This document shows, piece by piece, positions 55,675 through 60,139 of a stretch of 64,000 nt of DNA. Positions within the stretch are counted from its first letter, which is position 1; each line of letters starts with the position of its first letter. Made by a program: the position numbers and the translations under genes. This stretch comes from Kryptolebias marmoratus (Eukaryota; Chordata; Actinopteri; Cyprinodontiformes; Rivulidae). The notes under the pieces are model-generated. The model was not told the DNA's origin, searched no databases, and saw only the letters and a program-made list of their open reading frames with translations. The stretch covers positions 17,683,590 to 17,747,589 of the forward strand of contig NC_051441.1 of NCBI RefSeq assembly GCF_001649575.2. The letters are read 5' to 3'.

Positions 55675-56567
55675 AAAAACATGTATACAGCACGCCTGTT
55701 TCAGTTCCTAGAGTAATATGCTTCATGCAGTGGATTGTTATTTTTCTTTTACTTGCCTTTGGCTAGTTATTGTAAAGGTGTATTGTCTTGCACTGTAGTC
55801 TCTGTTTACATTAGATCATTGACGAAGTGTTCTAGCTTAGATTTTGGAGGATTTGTTCTAACCAGTTATGGTTGCTGGAGTAATGTTAAATACGTTTAAT
55901 CATCATCCAGAGTGGGGGTAGTGTTACAGGCCCGGCCTTTCGATAGGGGGTGGTAGAGAGCAACGGGGAAGAAGAAGAAGAAGAGCTGGGTGAGTTAGTT
56001 CGGGAGACGCTAGCTGTGAAGTTGGTTGTATGCTATTCGCCTTGCCAAGAGAGGAATAAAAGTTCTACAAGCTTTCATCTGCCTCCTCCTTGTTTTGCCG
56101 CCAGCGGAGCAGAACCTTTGGAGCTCGTTACCTGCAGACGAGCCGAAACAGACGTATTAGGTAACAGCAGTAACCACCCAAGTTTTGATCAAATGTGGCG
56201 CTCTGCAAAGCGTGGACTCCCCTCCGGAAGGGGTACTGATTTTTGTAAGGGGTCTGGTTTGTCAGTTAAGGCAAGGGATCACCAACCCGCCTGAGGACTT
56301 TCGTCCAGAGCCCAAAAAGACCAAAAGCATCTGCGAGAAAGTCGTCAAAGAGCTCAGGACGCTCCACAGCTGTGAGGAGCTTGAGTCTCTGCTCCAGACA
56401 GAAGACGCAGTCATTGTAAACAGGATTGTTCAGCTTCTGCTGAGCGCCATCGAAAGCCTTTTTCAACGCTTGAAGAGGTGGGCTAGAGTCAAAAAAGGTA
56501 TGGAGCTGTTTACTAAGGTAGCGTGCTTCTATTCTTTTTCAGCGTGGTGATCGCAACTTTTGCATAG
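43214..56567 (+). CDS. unrecognised small spliced gene hosting the retrotransposon in intron 1
   Basis: I do not recognise the product. Proposed exons: 43214-43249 (ATG, 12 codons, CAG|GTAAAA donor), 56266-56477 (acceptor GTTTGTCAG preceded by a consensus branch point TACTGAT) and 56543-56567 (T-rich acceptor, ends TAG). Phases fit (0, then 2), giving 90 residues. The middle exon encodes a leucine-rich, amphipathic, probably helical segment (KSICEKVVKELRTLHSCEELESLL, then IVNRIVQLLLSAIESLFQRLK) with no stop. Without the insertion, intron 1 would be about 145 bases. An alternative final exon is at 57426-57546. The frame above 43214 is open back to 43104, so more 5' coding sequence is possible. 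The existence of the middle exon is likelier than the exact model. Confidence 0.4.
43296..43299. repeat. target-site duplication, left (GCAG)
   Basis: Four bases directly left of LTR1. They are repeated as GCAG at 56167-56170 right of LTR3. Nothing comparable flanks the middle LTR. Confidence 0.75.
43300..43544 (+). repeat. LTR1 (left)
   Basis: 245 bases bounded by TGTTAC and GTAACA, a perfect inverted terminal hexamer. Contains AATAAA (43433-43438). Diagnostic states: C at LTR position 110, A at 199, T at 228, T at 233. Confidence 0.95.
43546..43563 (+). other. primer-binding site, tRNA-Pro type (copy 1)
   Basis: TGGGGGCTCGTCCGGGAT lies one base after the LTR and is the 18-base complement of the 3' end of tRNA-Pro, the same primer site as in gammaretroviruses. 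Here it serves a Ty3/Gypsy element. Confidence 0.9.
43600..49239 (+). CDS. gag-pol polyprotein, copy 1 (Ty3/Gypsy)
   Basis: An intact frame of 1879 residues. Gag occupies roughly residues 1-500 and ends with a CCHC zinc knuckle (CX2CX4HX4C, residues 478-491). The aspartic protease has the DSGA active site at 540-543. Reverse transcriptase has YLDD at 979-982. RNase H starts near DTDAS (about 1126-1130). Integrase has an HHCC zinc finger (about 1412-1452) and a DD35E core (D1482, D1542, E1578), followed by a C-terminal region with a GPY-like motif (EGPYFV). No frameshift separates gag from pol. All catalytic motifs are present, so nothing visible would inactivate it. No envelope gene follows. 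Confidence 0.97.
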   Translation: MDEGGRKNFLEVPKMAATGADTATGVSTQMEGRSRRVSLNPFLVDIEETRQDNAGFCDEMEWRDDRLVTSRELTPAASEATPWPLTPPPSEHYNPFTTPDQRTTNCGESLAHFCPSRGGAQNVASTPRVTTCYMDNKTNSRGAAGFPPSPLNVPNWERCVASSLTHAVPLVNQSEGFGHILQTCPPARQDFPHTSGGSVHHVVGSLGRVENNHRFCISPQPENTSVPVQHFGSCNLVHGLNDINSSECRTCDEKIPILQPGHFDGAGSWKGFLYQFECCATANHWTEKTKAVQLKFCLTGPAGAIVHKNPRSADWSYQRIVEEVEAAYGASSEHAAAIGIELRQRVRKTGEALHVLRDDIYEKVSVVYANCTEREQDRVSVEIFTNALADPDLIQKLLEERPRTLALAYGIAQRYEATRMAARAVTQLMRPTARNSTPQGARLAMVHEDRNLTQWGPREKHRQKSISSKNKHLSNVICHNCSGVGHLQRSCPSPHQPKVKQTHPKKPSTPDTVIICTKNGKEDMCIQILIHGIEICALLDSGARRNVLSLRDFNSFVLECRPTIQPSSAQTLQGIGPEGLPVLGEVVLPVHIGNKMVDVNFIIADTAESTEVILGQPFLQQSSACLDYGRKEITLFGEKVPQLGFEFQAGVHVVRVARTTVLEPGREYVVPGLYRPCHTASRVLMLSPTKAFIEKHNVLVAHVVVQQQQSASLPIRIFNPGTIPVKVNKGAVAGVLQPVQVVAGKELQAAGADRANIVHESVNPVPFSIPNHLQELYADSCGGLLEEDRRQLGQLLQRYGDVFSTGPNDLGRTSIVKHDILTTVGPPVKQPPRKMARQKQEAADQQVLQSLEAGLAQPSNSSWAAPIVMVRKKDQSSRLCVDYRALNEQTIKDAYPLPRIQDTLDTLSTAKFFSTLDLTSGYWQVEMTPRARRAAAFCTRKGLFEWNVMPFGLCNAPATFQRLMDRVLAGLQWETCLVYLDDIIVLGRDTGQMLERLEHVFARLRGANLKLKPSKCCLFREQVIFLGHKVSAEGVATDPQKIQRVQEWPTPRNVREVRQFVGLASYYRRYVENFATVAKPLHELTKKYARFNWSTQCQEALEELKRRLTSAPVLGYPLDSGELLLDTDASDCGIGAVLSQIQEGEERVLAYGSKCLSATERNYCTTRRELLAVVEFTSHFRQYLLGRHFTIRTDHSSLRWLTRLREPEGQLARWLEKLAEYDFQVVHRPGIKHLNADALSRKPCRENCVCHISDPELGRKQFQHKAVQCDLMHSSSAQTDFSTSPGRPLVGVVGNCINGNRENSTHPKVHQVSEAPQPNLFRGWTNEQLAAAQKNDPDIGPVWEWMDKGENRPAWASIAACSPATKALWSQWKRLYRKDGIMLRKFYCSGGKVFYPQIVLPHCYHSSVMEQLHDGPVGGHFGAERTLSRLKSRYYWYNMRDGVTLWCRTCISCSAKARPRKTPQAAMGTVRVGAPMERVAVDLMGPLNETERHNRYILVVQDYFSKWVEAYPLSDEQAPTVAEKIVSEWVCRYGAPHSLHSDQGTNFESAVFQSMCELLGIEKTRTTPFRPQSDGQVERFNATLQKILATTAERCHWEWDLMLPYALMAYRATKHSSTGFTPNMMLFGREITEPIDLVAVPFPDNGCSNIPQCVMQQKERLQLSHQLAREWLGRASERAKRQYNKNMYKLQYKVGEAVWLLIKGTKKVRNRIRKFLPSYEGPYFVTGTLDDLVYCIKKGPKSRAKVVHHDKLKPYYARTPLNNSWVFQDAHGPAAVEVPPPVVNASLDVDHDGPLNPWDSFSEMVDSAIDDPSQSRSVDSASYGDNHIQKEAGQVLPEDNDTEGSVGDQRPPVLQGAGPQERPQRRRRPPDRFGQWVSG
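49333..49362 (+). repeat. A30 tract in retrotransposon 3' internal region (copy 1)
   Basis: A homopolymer of 30 A after GATAT, about 95 bases past the gag-pol stop. The second copy has the same length. Confidence 0.9.
49599..49610 (+). other. polypurine tract (copy 1)
   Basis: GAGTGGGGGTAG immediately precedes the middle LTR, where plus-strand priming is expected. It is interrupted by T, but the G run is typical. Confidence 0.7.
49611..49855 (+). repeat. LTR2 (middle, chimeric)
   Basis: 245 bases. At LTR position 110 it has T like LTR3. At 199, 228 and 233 it has A, T, T like LTR1. It therefore joins a right-LTR 5' part to a left-LTR 3' part, with the switch between 49720 and 49809. Confidence 0.95.
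49857..49874 (+). other. primer-binding site, tRNA-Pro type (copy 2)
   Basis: Identical to the site at 43546-43563, directly after LTR2. Confidence 0.9.
49911..55550 (+). CDS. gag-pol polyprotein, copy 2 (Ty3/Gypsy)
   Basis: 1879 residues, identical over the whole length to the frame 6311 bases upstream, with the same zinc knuckle, DSGA protease, YLDD reverse transcriptase, RNase H and DD35E integrase. Minor frames in other phases are also the same, so there are few or no silent differences. This argues that the duplication is very recent, or that the assembly used one copy for both. Confidence 0.97.
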   Translation: MDEGGRKNFLEVPKMAATGADTATGVSTQMEGRSRRVSLNPFLVDIEETRQDNAGFCDEMEWRDDRLVTSRELTPAASEATPWPLTPPPSEHYNPFTTPDQRTTNCGESLAHFCPSRGGAQNVASTPRVTTCYMDNKTNSRGAAGFPPSPLNVPNWERCVASSLTHAVPLVNQSEGFGHILQTCPPARQDFPHTSGGSVHHVVGSLGRVENNHRFCISPQPENTSVPVQHFGSCNLVHGLNDINSSECRTCDEKIPILQPGHFDGAGSWKGFLYQFECCATANHWTEKTKAVQLKFCLTGPAGAIVHKNPRSADWSYQRIVEEVEAAYGASSEHAAAIGIELRQRVRKTGEALHVLRDDIYEKVSVVYANCTEREQDRVSVEIFTNALADPDLIQKLLEERPRTLALAYGIAQRYEATRMAARAVTQLMRPTARNSTPQGARLAMVHEDRNLTQWGPREKHRQKSISSKNKHLSNVICHNCSGVGHLQRSCPSPHQPKVKQTHPKKPSTPDTVIICTKNGKEDMCIQILIHGIEICALLDSGARRNVLSLRDFNSFVLECRPTIQPSSAQTLQGIGPEGLPVLGEVVLPVHIGNKMVDVNFIIADTAESTEVILGQPFLQQSSACLDYGRKEITLFGEKVPQLGFEFQAGVHVVRVARTTVLEPGREYVVPGLYRPCHTASRVLMLSPTKAFIEKHNVLVAHVVVQQQQSASLPIRIFNPGTIPVKVNKGAVAGVLQPVQVVAGKELQAAGADRANIVHESVNPVPFSIPNHLQELYADSCGGLLEEDRRQLGQLLQRYGDVFSTGPNDLGRTSIVKHDILTTVGPPVKQPPRKMARQKQEAADQQVLQSLEAGLAQPSNSSWAAPIVMVRKKDQSSRLCVDYRALNEQTIKDAYPLPRIQDTLDTLSTAKFFSTLDLTSGYWQVEMTPRARRAAAFCTRKGLFEWNVMPFGLCNAPATFQRLMDRVLAGLQWETCLVYLDDIIVLGRDTGQMLERLEHVFARLRGANLKLKPSKCCLFREQVIFLGHKVSAEGVATDPQKIQRVQEWPTPRNVREVRQFVGLASYYRRYVENFATVAKPLHELTKKYARFNWSTQCQEALEELKRRLTSAPVLGYPLDSGELLLDTDASDCGIGAVLSQIQEGEERVLAYGSKCLSATERNYCTTRRELLAVVEFTSHFRQYLLGRHFTIRTDHSSLRWLTRLREPEGQLARWLEKLAEYDFQVVHRPGIKHLNADALSRKPCRENCVCHISDPELGRKQFQHKAVQCDLMHSSSAQTDFSTSPGRPLVGVVGNCINGNRENSTHPKVHQVSEAPQPNLFRGWTNEQLAAAQKNDPDIGPVWEWMDKGENRPAWASIAACSPATKALWSQWKRLYRKDGIMLRKFYCSGGKVFYPQIVLPHCYHSSVMEQLHDGPVGGHFGAERTLSRLKSRYYWYNMRDGVTLWCRTCISCSAKARPRKTPQAAMGTVRVGAPMERVAVDLMGPLNETERHNRYILVVQDYFSKWVEAYPLSDEQAPTVAEKIVSEWVCRYGAPHSLHSDQGTNFESAVFQSMCELLGIEKTRTTPFRPQSDGQVERFNATLQKILATTAERCHWEWDLMLPYALMAYRATKHSSTGFTPNMMLFGREITEPIDLVAVPFPDNGCSNIPQCVMQQKERLQLSHQLAREWLGRASERAKRQYNKNMYKLQYKVGEAVWLLIKGTKKVRNRIRKFLPSYEGPYFVTGTLDDLVYCIKKGPKSRAKVVHHDKLKPYYARTPLNNSWVFQDAHGPAAVEVPPPVVNASLDVDHDGPLNPWDSFSEMVDSAIDDPSQSRSVDSASYGDNHIQKEAGQVLPEDNDTEGSVGDQRPPVLQGAGPQERPQRRRRPPDRFGQWVSG
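55644..55673 (+). repeat. A30 tract (copy 2)
   Basis: Same length and position as in copy 1. Confidence 0.9.
55910..55921 (+). other. polypurine tract (copy 2)
   Basis: Same GAGTGGGGGTAG as before LTR2, here preceding LTR3. Confidence 0.7.
55922..56166 (+). repeat. LTR3 (right)
   Basis: 245 bases bounded by TGTTAC and GTAACA. Diagnostic states: T at LTR position 110, G at 199 (56120), C at 228 (56149), G at 233 (56154). It differs from LTR1 at four sites, about 1.6%. Confidence 0.95.
56167..56170. repeat. target-site duplication, right (GCAG)
   Basis: Matches the four bases left of LTR1. Confidence 0.75.
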
Positions 56568-56861
56568 AAAGATCCCAGTCAGGTTCATAAGTGGTGAGAG
56601 TTTGAAACTCGTCTGGGGTCTTAATCTTTTGAGTTTGTCTGTTTCCTGTGTGTTTGAGTTGGTTTTCTCCCAGTTCATTGTTTTCTTCCTACTAAAAAAA
56701 GAAGTTAGGTGTGATTCTGTATTTGTTTTTAAAGAGTGTGTGCATGGATGCATCATGGTCAATGACATGACACCCAGTTTTTTTGTCCAGCTTACTTTTT
56801 ATAGTTAAAAAAGGGTTTAAATGCTTAAAAAGAAAAACACAGATATGTAATATATCTCTTG

Positions 56862-57143
56862 CACATACATAACATAGTGGTTAGAGCTGTTGCCTCCCAG
56901 CAAGAAGGTTGCAGGATCGCTTCCCGACCTGGGGCCTTTCTGGGTGGGGTTTGCGTGTTCTCCCTGTGCACACGTGGGTTTCCTCCCACAGACCAAAAAC
57001 ATGCATGTTAGGTCAATTGATGACTCTTAAATTGTCCCTAGGTGGGAGTGTGAATGGTTGTTTGTCTTGTTTGTCTCTATGTGGCCTTGCGATGGACTTG
57101 CAACCTGTCCAGGGTGTCCCCCGCACACAGTGACTGCTGGGGA
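56862..57143 (+). repeat. SINE-like tRNA-headed repeat (copy 2)
   Basis: The head ATAGTGGTTAGAGCTGTTGCC plus GGATCGCTTCCC resembles pol III A and B boxes. The body then has CCTGGGGCCTTTCTG, GTTTGCGTGTTCTCCC, TTTCCTCCCACAGACC, AACATGCATGTTAGGTCAA, GTGTGAATGGTTG and CAACCTGTCCAGGGTGT. This is a widespread teleost repeat, and a 5'-truncated relative is at 1063-1265. Confidence 0.75.
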
Positions 57144-57425
57144 TACATGATTCTGCATAAAATAAAATGCATATTGTTTTGCATAAAATAACATGAATAA
57201 CAGCTGATTTATTTAATTGCTATTAATGCATTTATGATTGGGAGATTAAAAAACATAAATAAACAATAAACAATAGAAATAAAAATCTGATAGACAGACC
57301 TGTGAGATGATCGAAGACAATTCTGCTGGTTTTAGCTGAGAAAATGTAATTACGTCATCTGTCTTCACCGTGTCTGTCTCACACAAACATGGAGAAGAGC
57401 TGGAACTAGAAACACTTGCATTCAG

Positions 57426-57546
57426 ATTAAAGATGATGGCGCGTGTTCAGCCACAACGCAGGAAGTCATACGGCAGAGGCAGGAAAAAAGGCTTCATGCC
57501 TTCACTTTTAGGTCACGTTTCGGGGACAGCTCTTCATCAGACAAAG
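57426..57546 (+). other. possible alternative exon of the unrecognised gene
   Basis: Bounded by an acceptor (GCATTCAG) and a donor (AAAG|GTAAAA). It is open in two frames. The frame compatible with the donor at 56477 is very basic (RRKSYGRGRKKG) and would replace the short final exon. The other open frame reads more like ordinary protein. Neither is recognised. Confidence 0.25.
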
Positions 57547-57906
57547 GTAAAAAACACGGCTTCACCTTAAATCATATGACAACAGTCACATGAACAAATT
57601 CTCAACAATTAGTCGGCATTGTCAACAATAATCGACAATAAAAATGGTTGATGACGAATTTTATTATTGTTAATAGTCGTTTTTACTGATTATTTATTTA
57701 TTTTTAAATGGATTGAGATGTCTTACTTCACATCTCAGCTTTAAAAGCTCAACTCCACACTCTATTTCTGAATTGAGAAAGCTCCTAGGATGAGAAGCGA
57801 AACGTCTTCAACTACAGAATAGAAGTCCAGTTGTTTTTGTTTTTTAACCTTTTTTGAATTTATCATGGCCTGGATGACTGAGAATCTAAACCAGCATCTT
57901 GCAGCC

Positions 57907-58975
57907 CTATACACAATATTGGCAAACATATTCACTCACCCATACAAATCATTGTACTCAGGTGTTCCAGTCACCTTCATGGCCACAGATATATAAAATC
58001 AACCTCCTAGTCATGCAGACTGATTCTACAAACATTAGTGAAAGAATGGGTCACTCTTAGGAGCTCAGTGAATTGCAGAGTGGTACTGTGATAGGATGCC
58101 ACCTGTACAATAACTCCAGTCATGAAATTTCCTCCCTACTAAATATTCCACAGTCAGCTGTTAGTGGGATTATAACAAAGTGGAAGTGATTGGGAACGAC
58201 AGCAATTCAGCCACAAAGTGGTCGGCCACGTAAAATCACAGAGCGGCTCATAGCATGCATCAGATGCAGTGGAGTAAAACACGCCGCCACTGGACTGTAG
58301 AGCAGTGGAGATGTGTCCTCTGGAGGGACGAATCATGCTTCTGTCTGACCATCTGATGGATGAGTCTGGGTTTGGCTCCTGCCAGGAGAACAATATTTGT
58401 CTGACTGCATGGAGCCAAGTGTAAAGTCTGGTGGAGGGAGGACCATGGTGTGGAGTTGTTTTTCAGGAGTTGGGCTCGGCCGCTTAGTTCCAGCGAAAGG
58501 AATTCTTAATGCTTCAGGTACCAAGATATTTTAGACAATTTCCCAACTTTGTGGGAACAGTTTTGGGGATGGCTCCTTCCTGTTCCAACATGGCTGAGCA
58601 CCAGCGCAAAAAGCAAGGTCCATAAAGACATGGATGAGAGAGTTTGGTGAGGAAGAACTTGACCGGCCTGCACAGAGTCCTGACCTCAGCCTGACAGAAC
58701 ACCTTTGGGATGAATTAGAGCAGAGACTGTGAGACAGGCCTTCTGTCCAACATCAAGCTCTGACCTCACAGATCAGCTTCTGGAAGAATGGTGAAACCTT
58801 TCCCATAAATACTCCTAAACCTGTGGAAAACCTACACAGAAGAGTTGAAGCTGTTATAGCTGCAAAGAGTGGGCCAACATCAGATTAAACTATATGGATC
58901 AAGACTGGGAGGTCACTCAAGTTCAGTGTGAAGGGAGGCGAGCGAATACTTTTAGTGTGTGTTCATACACTTTTA
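57907..58975 (+). pseudogene. Tc1/mariner transposase relic
   Basis: The start (AATATTGGCAAACATATTCACTCACCC) and the end (GCGAGCGAATACTTTTAGTGTG) are the inverted ends of a common fish Tc1-like element. Inside are decayed transposase phrases such as CCTGTTCCAACATGGCTGAGC, ACATGGATGAGAGAGTTTGG and CCTTTGGGATGAATTAGAGC. Part of the transposase (DNA-binding to early catalytic region, around 58250) is deleted, and stops break every frame, so it is inactive. Confidence 0.8.
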
Positions 58976-59210
58976 GGTGAAGAGTACATCAAAGTATGAA
59001 ATTTAGAATAATAAAAACAATTGTATAGGGTCATACAGCATAATGGAAGTGCACTATATGATGATTTTATTTATTTGTTTATTTTTTTATCCAGTATCGT
59101 ACTTTTGAATAAAAACTTTAGTTTGTTTAAGGGAAAGTTCAACAAGAAAGTGTCTAATGAAAATAAACTTTAAGACAAGTCATTTTCTTTGAGTGTAAAA
59201 AAACAAACAA

Positions 59211-59510
59211 AATGTTTGTTAGCAAAATTTCTCATGAACCACTTTCAATGAAACTGTGAGAACAATTATTGGTTGTACATCTACAATTGATTGACATTTG
59301 GAGTCAACCTAAAAAGAGATGGCTGCCACCGCTAATCTACCTTCACCAACACAAAAATGGCTATAACTTAGGGTAGGGTAGTGGTAGGTGGTAGTAGCTG
59401 AGAGTCATCCTCAACACCTGCTCTGAGCATTGACACATCCTGCAAGATATGGCTGTGGTGGCCATCTTGAATTAAGATGCCACCGCAGGTGATATGCATT
59501 CCTCAAAGAA
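59211..59510. repeat. dispersed repeat family R, copy C
   Basis: Phrases TTTGTTAGCAAAATTTCTC, CACTTTCAATGAAACTGTGAG, CATCTACAATTGATTGAC, CCAACACAAAAATGGCTATAA and GTAGCTGAGAGTCATCCTCA, then CATTGACACATCCTGCAAGA. This is one of the better preserved copies. Confidence 0.7.
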
Positions 59511-59879
59511 ATGCTAGGCCTTGAATAATTTTTTATCCATATTTTGTCTACTGATCTGCCTCTTATGTGCTGTAAGATGTGTAAGGAAGTCAGAATTACA
59601 GACAGAATTTCCATTTAAAAAAACAGTTTTCTATTTCAGATTTTCAGATCTTTTAGTTTAGATTTGTGGCCATGTTTCTTTTCTAAGAGTGCTTGTTTTG
59701 TTTTTTTTCTTAAATGGTCTCAGGAGGGGCCTCATGGATTCAAAAAATATTTTGAATATCCCTTTTTTTTCTTATAACGAATAACAAAAAGTCGCCGTAA
59801 TTACATGAAAATGTTTCTGAGAGAATTAACGAGTCAGAACTGTCTGCAGTGAGGTTATTTAAGGTAGACATTTTTTCGT

Positions 59880-60030
59880 CCAATCAGAATCCTCCAGTCT
59901 CTGTTGCTCGGAGGACAAGCAACACTCTCAGCTCTAATTGGTTGGAGGCTACTAGTAGTGAGGAAAAAGAATCCTTGATTATGATTGGACGAAATAAGCC
60001 AACTGTCAGAAATCTCTGCCATTTGATTGG
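59880..60030 (+). promoter_or_regulatory. gcat: gcat promoter with four CCAAT/ATTGG boxes
   Basis: Within 151 bases, ending 110 bases upstream of the ATG: CCAAT at 59880-59884 and ATTGG at 59937-59941, 59984-59988 and 60026-60030, spaced 57, 47 and 42 bases. Regularly spaced CCAAT boxes are typical of NF-Y-driven promoters. There is no TATA box. Confidence 0.5.
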
Positions 60031-60139
60031 TCTGCAGGACTTACGCCCATCTTTTTTTGACGTGACGCAAACACGTTAGGTCTTGTCGCTCGCTTGTGCT
60101 GATTCACAATCCAAAAAAACTATACTTTTTTTTACCGAC

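Larger units (their letters stand above)
43300..56166 (+). mobile_element. tandem Ty3/Gypsy LTR retrotransposon: LTR-int-LTR-int-LTR
   Basis: Three 245-base LTRs (43300, 49611, 55922) are spaced exactly 6311 bases apart and enclose two internal regions. Each region has a tRNA-Pro-type primer-binding site, a single gag-pol frame, a poly-A tract and a G-rich polypurine tract. There is no envelope frame. One GCAG target duplication flanks the whole array. Both long frames, and all the minor frames in every phase, are the same in the two copies, so the internal regions are essentially identical. The pol order (protease, RT, RNase H, integrase) and single ORF place it in Metaviridae (Ty3/Gypsy). 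Confidence 0.95.

Noticed and set aside
43300..56166. Two separate retrotransposon insertions side by side
   Set aside because: Only one target duplication is present, the copies share the middle LTR, and that LTR is mosaic. Unequal crossing-over explains all three.
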